64,000 bases of DNA, from NCBI GenBank assembly GCA_004794785.1, contig SJOL01009403.1:784304-848303 (forward strand). The letters are read 5' to 3'. The stretch is from Opisthorchis felineus (Eukaryota; Platyhelminthes; Trematoda; Opisthorchiida; Opisthorchiidae). This document shows, in pieces, positions 1 to 11,263 of this stretch (position 1 is its first letter; each line of letters starts with the position of its first letter). The notes below the pieces were generated by a model. The model was not told where the DNA came from and ran no database searches. It worked only from the letters and a program-made list of their open reading frames with translations. Both the position numbers and the translations under genes were made by a program.

Positions 1-1215
1 CCTTGCAGAGCGCCCAAGTAAAGTAAAACTAGACTCATTCATGACGGAAGAACTCAATACAATGCGTGGCATCGTACTCAAATACTTCTTGATGCGATCT
101 TATGTGATAACTCTCAAAACTGTCCAATAAAAACTGTCCTCCTCTGCCTCCTTAATAAGGCAAAGAAAACTAGCTTAGTTTTGATAATTCACCTCAGCAG
201 ATCTGAGAAGCGTAACTTGTAATATATTAGACACCCGACTACGTAATCAATACGAATATGTGAAGCTTGTAAACGGGTTGAGCAGTAGTCAGGTGATCAA
301 ACCATTCCATAATTGGCGATAAAAATAGATCACTTTCACTGTCCCAATATATGAAGTGATATATTAGATTTGGTGTAATATTTTGATACAAGCCACATCA
401 GCAGTATAACAATGTTCACTACAAAATATGGACTTTAGGTAAGTCCCACTATGCGTCCGTACTGCTAGTTCGAACATTTCCAAATGTTTTAGTTCGAAAA
501 CTCAGTTAAAGGCAACTGTTCAAAAACAGAAAACTGCATTTTAGAAGCAGCAATTATTTTGGGCTTCCAACTGACGCACCATTATGGCTAGTTATTGTTC
601 CCAACTCAACCCTCATTTAACTTCTAAATTACTGAACAGTTTTAACACGGTTACTTCAACGTTGTTTCCTAGTACAGAATGAAAATATTTTTTTCAGACT
701 GAAGTATTTCGTTTTTCAGTCACTGGGGATTTTATCGTAGTTCCGCCAGAAAGTGCTCTCATAATATAAACGAAAAGTTAACTTGCATAGATTATTGCTT
801 GCCTTGTCGGAGAAAAATTGCTTATCTTCTCTGTTGCACGTTCTCAAAGACCTCAAAAATTGACAAAGTTTCACTGTTCTCATCGTTTATATTAGACGAT
901 TGATCGCTAGGTTTGAATGAGTTTTGCGAACCTGCTCCCAGTTTGAGCCTTTCGTTCAAAAGTTTGTTCTTCCTCCAAAGTCAAGATTACATCAAAACGT
1001 TAAGAAGAATGTCTGGAGCTAATGTCTGAAACAAACTCTGAATTGTCACAGAAAATGAAGGCGGATAGTAGTTTTTCTATTCTCGCTATCAAGTATTTAT
1101 TCAGTTGAAGTCCTGAGCGTGCAGGACAAAAGTGTGGTAAACTAGGATCGTCATTTGGAGTCGTCAGAAAGCGAGGTCATATTAAGCGGGGACTAAACTT
1201 GCTGGTAGGAAACGT

Positions 1216-1251
1216 GATATATATGTATATATACATATATATATACATATA
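1216..1251. repeat. AT/TATG-type microsatellite
   Basis: Alternating AT dinucleotides broken by occasional G and C (ATGTATAT and ACATATAT units). The sequence is nearly self-complementary and could extrude as a cruciform. It is one of several TA-rich simple repeats in the window. Confidence 0.8.
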
Positions 1252-1979
1252 GTCGTTGCGAGTGAGTTCCAAAGGGCTTGAAATAATGTTACAGTACCTG
1301 CGTCATTTGCGCGAGCAGTGTTAATGCAGCTGTTCTCAAAGACAAATGCTGCTGGAGGAGAGCCGCCTTACAGGTCTTAGTTAAGGAGTTGATCATTCTC
1401 GTGGCTGATGAGAAAATAGTGTTAGGTCCCTTTCAGTGCTTGACAATGAGAACTGTGAATATTATTTTGAGTTCGTTGTGAGTTCTCAAACGTAATAACC
1501 ATGAAAAATGAAGATCAACGTCTTTACAAGAAATTGGAGCCTCAGAGGAGAGCGAAAGAGCCTCATGTTTGAGTGAACCTTGTATCCTCTTTTGTTTAGG
1601 TCAGAAAACTGCCATGTCAACCGGGATATAATATATTACATCATGTTTTCTTTTGGGTTTTAGAAACCTGAAAACTGTCGAATCCGTGTACGTGCCCCGG
1701 ACGGAAGTGAACCTACATCACTAATATCTATCTGCAATCTTGGAAAACATTTCAATCTATTCCGAAATAAGAAAGTCAATCCCGGTTATATCGTCATCAT
1801 TATCTGTGAAGTCTAACCCTATATCTCCCATTCTCAGCGCTTTACGAGAATAATTCTTATAAATTGGAGAGAATTTAGAGACTTTAGAGCGAGACTTTAT
1901 TCTGCACTATTTTGATTTAGGTTCCTGTTTTGCTAATCTCTGGGCAATACAGCACGAATTTGTTAACTTGATTCCCCCC

Positions 1980-2003
1980 TCTGGAAGATGGCCATCTTCC
2001 AGA
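1980..2003. repeat. 24-bp perfect palindrome
   Basis: Twelve bases starting TCTGGAAGATGG are followed directly by their exact reverse complement, giving a spacer-less dyad. It lies just after a run of six C in a gene-free region. Function is unknown. Perfect palindromes of this size are rarely due to chance in 64 kb, but may be remnants of mobile-element ends. Confidence 0.85.
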
Positions 2004-2814
2004 AGCGCTCATTTGTGTCATCTTCAAAAAAATATATGTATGTTAGCCCCTCTTCAGTAACCGCCATCTGCCTCCGGATAGGTGTAAAAATGTCCTTTTA
2101 AAAAGTCAGTCGTTTAGAGGAGACTACTTCCAGTGCCCTCCACAGCGAAAAAATACTACCTAAGTTTCCATATCCAGATCCCCCTAAATGAATCACTACA
2201 AAGTCTGGTTCGAGAATTGAATACAGACACTGGAAGAATTTCAGTGTGTTCCACATGATGTTCTCCGGTTTGGGAAAAATCCTGTTAGTTACTGTCCATA
2301 CGAACAAAATTACTGTTGTCAACGAACCACTGTTGGTCACACGATAAACTGGTATGCGAGTATAAAATATCCTTGTGCATACTGATTTTCATGGGGATAG
2401 TTCGGGGGCCTCTGGAGTAGTTCCTGTTAGAATTGGATTGGGTGCTCTCGAGACAGTTCTAGGAGAACCGTCAAGGGGCCAGTGTAAAGTAGCCTTGGGT
2501 CGTTTAATCTCCATCAGAGAACGATATTCTGGCAAAACTGATGAGACTTCCTAGTCAAGATGATTAAAACCATGAACAAGAGAATACATTAAAATGTTGC
2601 TTAAATACCCAAGTCTGATGTAAACCGCTCGGTTTACTGATGCATGTGAAAGCACGATATTTTACCTGGAGAAAACTCGCTGAAATGTATGTTTGCAGTT
2701 GTGGCTAGCTTTGCTCGGATATTCCAATGAAACTGGTGACCGGTTGACCACTCCTGGCTTGTCACACAAACTAGATATTGGACCACTAGACGTTCTATTC
2801 AAAACGATGTCCAG

Positions 2815-3021
2815 GATGTTCAGCAAGCAAGCGCCAAATTTACCCAGCAGAATCATTCCGAAACAGAATTCAGATTGATTCTACTCAAACCAGGTAAATT
2901 TTAAATCCTTACTCAGTATGACTGACTCTTCATAAGAATGCTACTATATTTTTTTCCAGGCCACGTACTTCAACTTGCGTCCGTCGTAATCAGATCAACC
3001 GAGGAACAAATTACCAAGTGA
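2815..3021 (+). CDS. candidate two-exon 3' end of an unidentified gene
   Basis: Two short open segments can be joined across a 66-base putative intron (2894-2959). That intron starts GTAAAT and ends in a pyrimidine run plus CAG. The first segment follows a CCAG acceptor at 2811-2814. The joined frame reads through FRLILLKPG into HVLQLASVVIRSTEEQITK and stops with TGA at 3019-3021. Phase is kept across the junction (1 base plus 2 bases). I do not recognise the family, and no upstream exon or polyadenylation signal was found. Chance remains a real possibility. Confidence 0.2.
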
Positions 3022-5104
3022 CTGTCAACAATTTGATTTAGTCCTCTGGGGTTGTAGAAACTTCAGATTAGGCAACAGTAACTTTGTGCTCAATTAGGTT
3101 AGAAAGACGTAAACAGCCTCTCGAAAAGTTGAAAATATTGTAAATTATGCCTAAAGACCATCAGCAGAGGGAAGAAATTTGTAATGAGGTTGTCAACCCA
3201 AAAGGACTTGCGTATGTACACGAATCCTTCATTCGTTAGACGTAAACCACTGTAACCATGCTAAGACAAGCATATCTGGATTCGTACCACGTCTAGTGTA
3301 AGAAGCCTTATATCGATGAATATCCTCAATAGAAACACCGGTTTTGAGGTAATTCCAATTGCTTTCAGTGGTTTCACTCACCAAGAGAACCCAGTTGCAG
3401 ATTACAGTATACAGGTAGGTTTGTAATGTGTGATTTCATCGTGTATTTTACATCAATTTGAAACTAAGTTCTAACGTTCAGCTTCCCAGACGGTCTTCTT
3501 ATGTTAATCAGTTGCAGTAGTGAAGTTGAACCACATCACGTCACGTGTCACGCTGAAACTCCTTACTTCGACCTATTATGCTCAACATTATAAATGTAAC
3601 GAACGGAGCTGCAAACGATTAATTTCACAATATCACTCAACGTAGAGCTGGGATACTTCTTACACATCCACTACCCACTGTTGACTACCACTTGTTTTTA
3701 ACTGCTCTTGAATTTTCCCTGATGAAACACACCAGTTACAATGTATTTTAGGACCCTCGACAGTTCGCTATCTGTATCACCGGTCCTGCAGCTCATCACC
3801 TGCATGCAGTTCCCGAGATTCCGTCAAACCTATGTTCTAACTGAACTCTTCTTCATGAAGAAAATACACTGCAATATCTGGAATATTGCATCCACTTAAA
3901 CATAAGGCGGCCTTTGAATAGTGAACTCGGTTATAGAATATAAAAACCAGAGATTCAGCCAGGGTCAAGCTACATCGTTCGTTAGAAAAAACTGAGTTAG
4001 AAAATGAGTTTGGTTCTCCACCTGTTTAGTAAATTCATGCAACAAAACGAAAAGCAAGGGGTTTCAAAGCGAATTTTTCACATGTCAGTCACGGTTTACG
4101 TCAAACCCTATTCTCCTTCTATTCCAGGTCACTCAGCATTATCCCTTAAGACTCCAAAAACACCAGATTGGTGCCGTGAAATCTCACAGATTATGACCGC
4201 GTTCTGCTTCGGAATAGAACATGAACTACAAATGAGAGCAGCAGTCCCGTGAAACAATAAACAACACAAAATAATTAACACGGAAGAGAGGGTCATTGAT
4301 GGGGTAACTGTGTGAAAAGGATTGCGTGCATGATTTCGCGGGTGATTTTCGTATGCTTCAAAAGTATCAGCAACATTTCTGGAAGTTAACGTCACTGTCC
4401 GGATTTAGAACGGATCGGGTGCAGACAACTTAGATGGCTTCACAACATGGGGTAGGAATATAATGGACGGCCATCCACTCCTAATTTAAAAACCTGCGTA
4501 AATTCTATCAGGGAAAAAACGATGAAGCAAACAAGCACAAAGAACATGTGCGTAAAATGTACCCGGCAATAATCACGTCTTCAGCGAGGTTATTTAGGAA
4601 CAGAAGACGAATTACCTGCCATATACTCCCGATAATGCCCATTTGTGGGTTATGGAGCTCCTTCACACTCTGACATCAAAGTTGCACTAAAAAAACAACA
4701 AACAATTGCTAATCAACCCAGTCCCCAAGGTTTCAATGAGTCCCTAATACCGTTCGGAATAAACGATAGTAAGTGCATCCATACTTTCGGACTTGTCTTA
4801 AAGCAAAACACACATTCAAGCCTTGCATGGAGACCTCAGTGACGAATTCTAAGACTGAAGATCCCACCATAGCTTGTTGCGTTTGCTCTTTATTGAATTC
4901 AGCTCAGAGGTTGAGTAGTTTCCAAGTGTGATTTTTTTCCATGGATCAGTTTGCAACTCCGTGGCTGTCTAAGCATTCATCAACACATCTCTGCAACACT
5001 GAGGTGTGAGTAGTGATAGTAATTTTGTCCTCTCAAATTCGTATGTCCTATGGATGCAAAAAATGTGTTCCCATTGTTGATTGATTAGTGCAATCTACTG
5101 GCAA
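3022..5104. other. intergenic sequence with one repeat fragment
   Basis: Apart from a partial dispersed repeat at about 3760-3850, I see nothing assignable. Open frames here, including those near 4.0-4.4 kb and 4.65-4.84 kb, have no recognisable domain and overlap each other on both strands. Confidence 0.5.
3760..3850 (+). repeat. dispersed repeat family B, partial copy 1
   Basis: Carries the core CTCATCA-CTGCATGCAGTTCCC followed by GAGATTCCGTCAAACCTATG. This is the diverged equivalent of the segment GGGCTCATCAGGTAGGCGCAG...CCGTCAACCTTATG seen in the copies near 42.3 and 44.4 kb. Only the central part is recognisable. The family has seven copies in this window and no evident function. Confidence 0.55.
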
Positions 5105-5475
5105 GTTGTTCATCCTTATTCATAGTTCTCTCGAGGGGACTGGTGTTCCATGGAGTGGTATTGATCATCTGTCATACCTCTCGAAGAATAGTTGGGTTCC
5201 GCTTTTCCATACTCCAGAATTTTTGTGATTCGTTGCAGATCACGGATTCTCTAGAGGATTTTGTTGATTGTGCTGGTAAGTCCCTTCTCTCTGTTCGTTT
5301 TCTACGCGATGATGTGTAATGAGTAGATTGAGTAGGGTCATTCCTCTGCTCATATAATCTGATTTGTCCATGATGTCAGGCGTCCGTATTACCTGGTAGA
5401 ATGAAGACGGCTTCATCACTCCTTAATCTATTCATTTCATCCTTCCTCACGGGAGAAGACGTAAATTTTTCTCTT
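5105..5475 (-). mobile_element. decayed Penelope-like element fragment (N-terminal RT region)
   Basis: Minus-strand translation in shifting frames gives KDEMNRLRSDEAVFILPGN, then IMDKSDYMSRGMTLLN, then STINKIL-stop-RIRDLQRITK. The order and spacing match the segment before the reverse transcriptase core of Penelope-like retroelements: a 'xxILPADKG...VVMDKSDY...LL.D...' block followed by 'INxxLRxLRD'. Here the ADKG motif is degraded, there is a TAG inside the last block, and at least one frameshift separates the blocks. No RT catalytic motif or GIY-YIG endonuclease was seen, so this is a dead fragment. The assignment is by motif pattern only. Confidence 0.5.
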
Positions 5476-6194
5476 GCGTAGAACACCTAGTGCGCAGTTT
5501 GACACCGCTGTTGTTGGGGGTTTTCTGTGAGCTGGCTAACCTTCAGGCTAGCCAAGTACTTTTGGCTTGCGGCTTCTCTAAAACGTAAGTCAAATCAACA
5601 GCTAAGAAGGTTCTGAGTCCCTTGTGATATTTCTATGCTAGATAGACTATACCAACACATGTGCGTAATTAATCAGCACGATTATTTTTCGCCCATACAC
5701 TTACATGGAAATCAAGGGGGACAAAAATTCAACTAAAATAAGTTCCATCCACTAGCTCAGCCAGAAATAGGGAGCATGGATTTATGCGAGCGTAGTACTC
5801 AAGAAAGCAATTCATCACCAAACACGTTGAGATCCATACAATATAACAATCTATAGTGACAACATCAAACTGGAAAAAATCCCGAAAAAAACGCGAGAAA
5901 ACGAAAGTCAGACGCAGTTAGAATGTACAAAAAAATCAGAAAATTCAAAGGTCAAACAGAACAAGAAATTAATATTACGTAAACTAGAAGCATGTTTTAG
6001 TTTGAAAGCATAGCATTAGGCTTGCGACAAGGACGGTTTTAACTTTTTTCCTCTCAAAGTTTTTGCACCAATGATTTGTTTTTCGTTTGGGACTGCTTCG
6101 TATTTTCAATGGTAAGAACTTTCTGATGATCGTTCCATTAGGAGTTATTTAGATCACAGTTTGAGGGTTGCGTAAAACACTACGTCATCTCTGT

Positions 6195-6320
6195 GAGTAA
6201 CATGTGTTTGACATCTCTGTGACAAACTCGGGGACTGCGACCATCTGATAAAGCCCAAAAGGGCGGAACCGGTCGTGGGCTGTCGAAGGATTTTCAGCAA
6301 CCTGGTGAGTAGTTTCCTTT
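6195..6320 (-). repeat. dispersed repeat family B, copy 2 (inverted)
   Basis: In reverse complement it contains the family core: AGCCCACGACCGGTTCCGCC followed by a degraded form of the GGGCTCATCAGGTAGGCGCAGT segment, then CCCCGAGTTTGTC. It lies in gene-free DNA between the Penelope-like fragment and the LINE fragment. No flanking duplication was identified. Confidence 0.65.
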
Positions 6321-6782
6321 ATTAAAATAACATGGCCTTGTTTAGCAGCAATTCCGGATCCTTCTGACAGCAATTTAGAAGCCAATTCATAATTATCAAG
6401 CAACATATCGCTGTTACTCTGGTTGTCTAGGGTAAAATGTTGAGTCTCATACAAGGAAAATTCTGTGCCTTTAAAAGCGGACTATTTCTACTCAGGATCA
6501 CGTCAATGTAAATGAGTGGATGAGGGCATCGAACTCCCAAGGGAAACTAAGTCTGAATGCGTCATAACTAGATCATTTTCCTTCGTTTCTGCTCTGTGTG
6601 CAACTGCCATGTCTGTCCAGAAAAGCGTACAAATTGTATCCTGGTGCTACGAAAAGACATTTTTACCGGAAATGCAAAAGGCAATAACGCGTCACACGTA
6701 CTTTAAAAGTTTTATAAAAAATGAATATGTTTTCACAAGTTTACTTGACTAACCGAAACGTGCACACTGGCATCCCTCTCTT

Positions 6783-6881
6783 CTGATCAGCTCTTATTCT
6801 GTACTCACAAAGTTATTCCATTGGATCCAGTCTAAACGGGGATCACATGACTAGGGTTTTTGTCTTATAAGAGCTGATCAG
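6783..6881. repeat. 14-bp inverted repeat with 71-base loop
   Basis: CTGATCAGCTCTTA at 6783-6796 is matched exactly by its reverse complement at 6868-6881. The arms could be ends of a short non-autonomous element, but no target-site duplication is obvious. Confidence 0.6.
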
Positions 6882-7329
6882 TAGTGCATACCCTTGACGT
6901 TTCCGGGATTTGAATGCCCTATATCTGACATGCGAGGCGACCGAGTTACCAAACTTTACAATCGTACTTTCGACGCACCTGAATTACCACGTTTTAACTG
7001 CAGAACGTGTTTACGCTTGAGGGATGTGATTGGTTTTCTCGACAGAACTGTTCAAACGAGAGTGATATGACTGGATTCTACAAACCCTCTAACCATCTAC
7101 AAATACCCGGAAGGAATACATATACTGTACATTTTTCAACATAAGTTTCGATCGTTTACAGTGAAAATGTTAAAGTAAAAATGGCAGATAAAAATCGAAA
7201 ATGCACGAAGGAATGGATGGAACAAAGATGTGTGAATTTGAAGAGATCCTCCTGATCTCTCGGAACGAGATACAGTAATGAATTCCAAATTCATCAAAAC
7301 GTAAATTACTCCGCTTTTTCACTCTTATT

Positions 7330-8215
7330 CTTCTCATCATTGTGGACAGGATTTCATCAGCAGTCCCCGGTGCCTAATTTTCAGACATCTCGTGGAGTGT
7401 GGGCCATCAAGGAATGACTTGGAATTTCTTGAACATAATAAACTCTTTGTATTCCCAGACTTCCGGACTTGTGAGAGTATACGGCAAGCTCTCCAAAAGC
7501 GCCCGTACTCAAATTGGTGTCCGTCAGGGATGCCCACTCTCTATTCCTATTTAACTTCGTGATCAATGAAATCATGAGACGAACGCTGAAAGGTCTCCAA
7601 AACCCCGGCGATCAAATAGCCTGTGACGACAACCTTGTCGATCTGGAATATGCAGACGACATCGTTCTCATCTTCAAAGAGGAGGAGAAGGCGCAGGTCT
7701 TTTTGGATGAACTGACCAAAGTCATCCCGTTTTTTTGATATGCGCTTTGCACCCACAAAGTGCAAGGTCATGCTCCTTGACATGCAGTCACTGAACACGC
7801 CACTTACAATCCAGGGATAGGCACTCGGAGTTTTGGAGCGTTTTACGTATCTTGGAAGTTGTATTAGTTCTGATTGTAGTGTGACAGACGAGGTCAATGC
7901 ACGAATCTGCAAGGCCCGAGTCGCGTTTGCTAATTTGAGACACCTAGGGAGTCAAAGTGGTGTATCCCTGGATCTCAAGGGGCGCGTGTATCAAGCTACA
8001 GGGCGGGCTGTTTTGTTGTATGGCTGTGAGACTTGGCCTGCTCAAGCAGCGGAACACCTAAGACATATTCAGGTGTTCGACAATCGCTGTCTCAGAACCA
8101 TACCTCGTGTGGGTTGGTGTCAGCGAATCCGTAATGAGGCAATTAGAAAGGGCTTTTTCGGTTGTGCAACGGGTACTATTGCTATTCCCAAGCAAAAGGT
8201 TTGGCTCGAATAGCT
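7330..8215 (+). mobile_element. truncated, inactivated LINE (non-LTR retrotransposon) reverse transcriptase
   Basis: Plus-strand translation gives a run of reverse transcriptase motifs in broken frames. They are LYSQTSGLVRVYGKLSKSA and IGVRQGCPLS (RT motif with the RQGCP box), then NFVINEIMRRT, then LEYADDIVLIF (catalytic YADD, about 7646-7670). These are followed by KCKVMLLDMQSLNTPLTIQG and the C-terminal [20 protein letters not shown] through LLYGCETWP. Lesions are a one-base frameshift after RQGCPLS near 7540, another frameshift at the T-run near 7735, and an in-frame TAG after LTIQG. Family resemblance is lost at about 8170. Upstream endonuclease and fingers are missing (5' truncation). 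It resembles RT lineages that are very abundant in opisthorchiid flukes. It cannot encode an active enzyme. Confidence 0.9.
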
Positions 8216-9301
8216 AGCCGAAGGCAGCAGTCGTTGACTTTCAACCACTAGAGTAACTTTGATTGTTTTAAACAGCGTGCACCACTTCCTACATAGAGTA
8301 CCCAAGGGCTGTTTACTTAAAGCAGTGATGTCGCGGCTGCGAGTGTTTCCTTGCTGGTTCGAAGTGAGATGGAAGTGGGTATGGAAGTGAGATACGTTGC
8401 GCATTTGGGTTTCCTGTGGGGTGGCCGTTCACGTTCAGAAACTTTTCGAAATCTCACTGTCCCAGCCAGTTGCTATGTTTGCTGCAGTGCTAAAACTTCA
8501 GCTTTTGAGTTAGAAAAAGTCGGCTTATTTTTTCCATACACCGATTTAAAACTGTCCAGACATTTTAGACCCTTCACTCATTTGATTTGTCCGACCTCTG
8601 TCCTCGCATTTAAGCAACGCTGGGTGCAACCAACTACACACCCCATTGGAAGTTTTGACAGGATTACGCTACCCAACTATCGACTAACACGGATTATATA
8701 TTTAATGTCCCACACGTTCAAAATGTATGAGCCGGACACGATGAAATATACCATGAGTAATGTTGCTGATTGGAGTCAACACAGCGGTATGCTGGTAGAG
8801 CCTAAAGCAGCTGTGTTCGACCCAGAGAATTACTGAGTGTGTAATTATGCATGTATTATTCACAAGCCATAGCAATAATTTGGCCATCCATTATTAGCTA
8901 CCCATTTAATCCGAACAACACCACGTGAAGCGACACTGACCAGACCATATGCCTAAATGCCTGCATAGGATGCTTAGCGCCGGAGCCAAAGACGTTGACG
9001 GAATAAGCTGCTTGTTTTGCTTAATACTACGCCAATGTGCGTCCTTTTATTGACAGGGGATATATTTTCCGCAGCTGAGTGGCATCTTCCAGATTTTGGA
9101 TGATACAAGTTGTCCTGCACGGGAGAAATTCTGCATGCAATTGGTTTCTTGTTGCACGCTTTCTTGGATGAACAACACTCTATACCAGATTCTCTGTTTC
9201 TGTTTCGTCATCGCGTCGTCGTACCTAGGGTCCTGGGTTTCTTTGCGAAATATATGAAAAGTTCATGTCTTGTCCTAGCGTAAGTTCAGTTATCAAGTTA
9301 C
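8216..9301. other. region after the LINE with a 161-codon open frame of unknown nature
   Basis: A plus-strand frame stays open from 8351 to 8836 but starts at TTG and has no signal peptide, membrane segment or family motif that I recognise. Its position directly downstream of the LINE suggests it could be 3' sequence of the same or another dead element rather than a gene. Nothing else was supported here. Confidence 0.3.
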
Positions 9302-9449
9302 CTTGAAACCACATTTCACGGTACGCTTGGACCCTCATTTCAACGTTTGCGGTGTGACTATCAAACAATTCCCACAAAGTTATGAAGTGTCCTAGAGAAA
9401 GGGATATGTAATCGTTCTTAACACACGGATCTCGTAAGGATACCCCAAA
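9302..9449 (-). CDS. candidate orphan exon, unidentified protein
   Basis: This minus-strand open segment is bracketed by an acceptor (TAGACAG before TTTGGGG) and a donor (TTTCAAG|GTAACT). It reads FGVSLRDPCVKNDYISLSLG, then HFITLWELFDSHTANVEMRV, then QAYREMWFQ. The composition looks protein-like (aromatic, charged, few repeats), but I know no family for it and found no partner exons. It could belong to an unrecognised gene or be chance. Confidence 0.2.
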
Positions 9450-10536
9450 CTGTCTACAGTTTGGCTTCGTAGGTGTACCGCAGTTAACCAAACTTCACTA
9501 CATAGCTGTTTCTGGAACGTTCGGGTGTATAACTCAACCGTTCTGGAGAAATTGGTGAATTTCCAACAAAACGATATCTAAAATTTATAAAGATCCACCT
9601 CCGCCACTATAAGTGCAAAATTTACCGCGCAGGATGAACCGGCTGTTACTGAAATGAGCACAAAAGTTTTTCCGCCCAAAATATATCTGTTTTCAGCGCG
9701 TGGGTAGAGGTTTGGCTTCCGATGCAGTATTCATCAATTGTCATCCTCTTAAACGTAGGTGTTTCACAATAAGACGCTGGATTTCCAGTTGTTAACAAAA
9801 AACGCAAACAGCATTCAATCTAAATTATATTTTCCGAATTGATCAGACAGGAGTTCGGATTAATATTAAAACGTCAGACTAAATAAATATTGACGGAGGG
9901 TTAATCTAATCTATTTTATCACTTTACCTCTTTCTGGAAATTTCGGCTTCATATTTTGTTTTCCCTTTGAAATTGTGATCAGGCGTCCATAATACAGAAA
10001 GTTTGACGAAAAATGAACAAGCAAATCGTTTAATAAATACTGAGCTGTCTGCCTTTGTGTCCGGTCATCAGTCTTGTTAAGTTTTTCCAACTAGAGGAAA
10101 ATTTAATATATGCAAATTGTTATAAGCTGGAGAGAAGTGAAGTTCTCCTGTAAACTCGTGAGAATTAAGCGTGGCACGCCATCAAAAACCAGCTTGCAAG
10201 TCAGTTGGGTCTTATAGGATTATGGCCCGATCTAGGAAACCTCAGTTGATTCGAACTTCCAACGACGTATCATATAACTGAAAACTTTACCAGAAATGTG
10301 ATGAATATATTGAGTATTTTAGTGAACTGATGAGAATGAGAATGGTTTAGTTCCTTACTCGGGGCATAAAAGCTAAGGTAGCACACAAAGATGCTTAGTC
10401 CAGCCAGAAATTTATCCTTGAGCACTTTGATTGCTGCTGTATAAAAGAATAAAACCTAGATATGTTTATTTATTAGTTATTCTTTCTGATTTAGAGTTCC
10501 CGTGTCTGTAGTGACAGATAACTCTTGTTTTTTCAG

Positions 10537-11163
10537 GTGGTTGCCACACTCCTAAAGGGTTGCTCACATTAAGCTGAGCCATTGGACAGTTCAACTGTCA
10601 AAATGTCGGTAGAAAATGTAGACAGGGCTGTTTTTGGTAAGTATGTTGTACGTTATTGACTGAGCATGACTGTGCGCCAAAGTTTTATTGGTGAATGACT
10701 GTGGCTACTCATATAACGCCAATTTTCTGCCCCACATCCTAACTAGAATTGCGGTTATCTGACAAGCGCTGGGATTTTCTTTGAACATATGGTGGGCACG
10801 GTCCTCGTTGTAGACAAACAAGTAGCAGTATGAAAATTCCTTCTACACATGCGAATCCGAGATTGTCCAATTTTCTTTTTGTTTTAACAACTCTCTCACA
10901 ACTCATGGTGGGATGTGTTACCTTGTTTATTGAAACGCATGACATCATATATAGCATCTTCCTAAGATTGATTATGTGTCTCCGCCACAGATGTTGTTTG
11001 AAATACTTTCATTCACGCGGAATGCCATTATGGTCATTTGTATTTTTTTCAGATCATTCCGGATTGGAACATGTCAGTCAACAGATTTCTTTGGGCAATT
11101 TGTGATAAATTTCAGTGGCAAACTGAGAAAATAGAGAAGGTGAAGACTCAACTGAAAACATAA
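10537..11163 (+). CDS. candidate small two-exon transcript, unidentified
   Basis: A strong acceptor (TTGTTTTTTCAG) at 10525-10536 precedes a short segment. Its ATG at 10603 has an A at -3 and opens MSVENVDRAVF before a GTAAGT donor at 10637. A second strong acceptor (TATTTTTTTCAG) ends at 11052, and all three frames after it are open for a while. One of them reads IIPDWNMSVNRFLWAICDKF and stops at 11161-11163, with an AATAAA about 80 bases later. With the GTAAGT donor the phase does not lead into that frame; an alternative GTATGT donor four bases on leads to a third frame. So the protein cannot be fixed, but the cluster of signals is unusual. Confidence 0.22.
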
Positions 11164-11263
11164 CTTTGCTTGCTTGAACGGTGAGCAAAACTATTAGAAC
11201 CAGTCCGCAATAAGGAAGTTTCAATCAGCATCATAAATAATAATAAAAATATTGATAAAAATC

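Larger units (their letters stand above)
1..2814. other. intergenic sequence, no gene seen
   Basis: I see no coding region here. Open frames are short, lack family resemblance and are not bracketed by convincing splice sites. The stretch contains an AT-rich simple repeat near 1.22 kb and a perfect palindrome at 1980-2003, listed separately. It is AT-rich throughout, as expected for fluke intergenic DNA. Confidence 0.6.

Noticed and set aside
6900..6965. tRNA-like sequence on the minus strand (GGTAACTCGGTCGCC ... CATTCAAATCCC)
   Set aside because: The boxes are loosely tRNA-like but no cloverleaf with paired acceptor stem could be drawn; at best a degraded SINE head.
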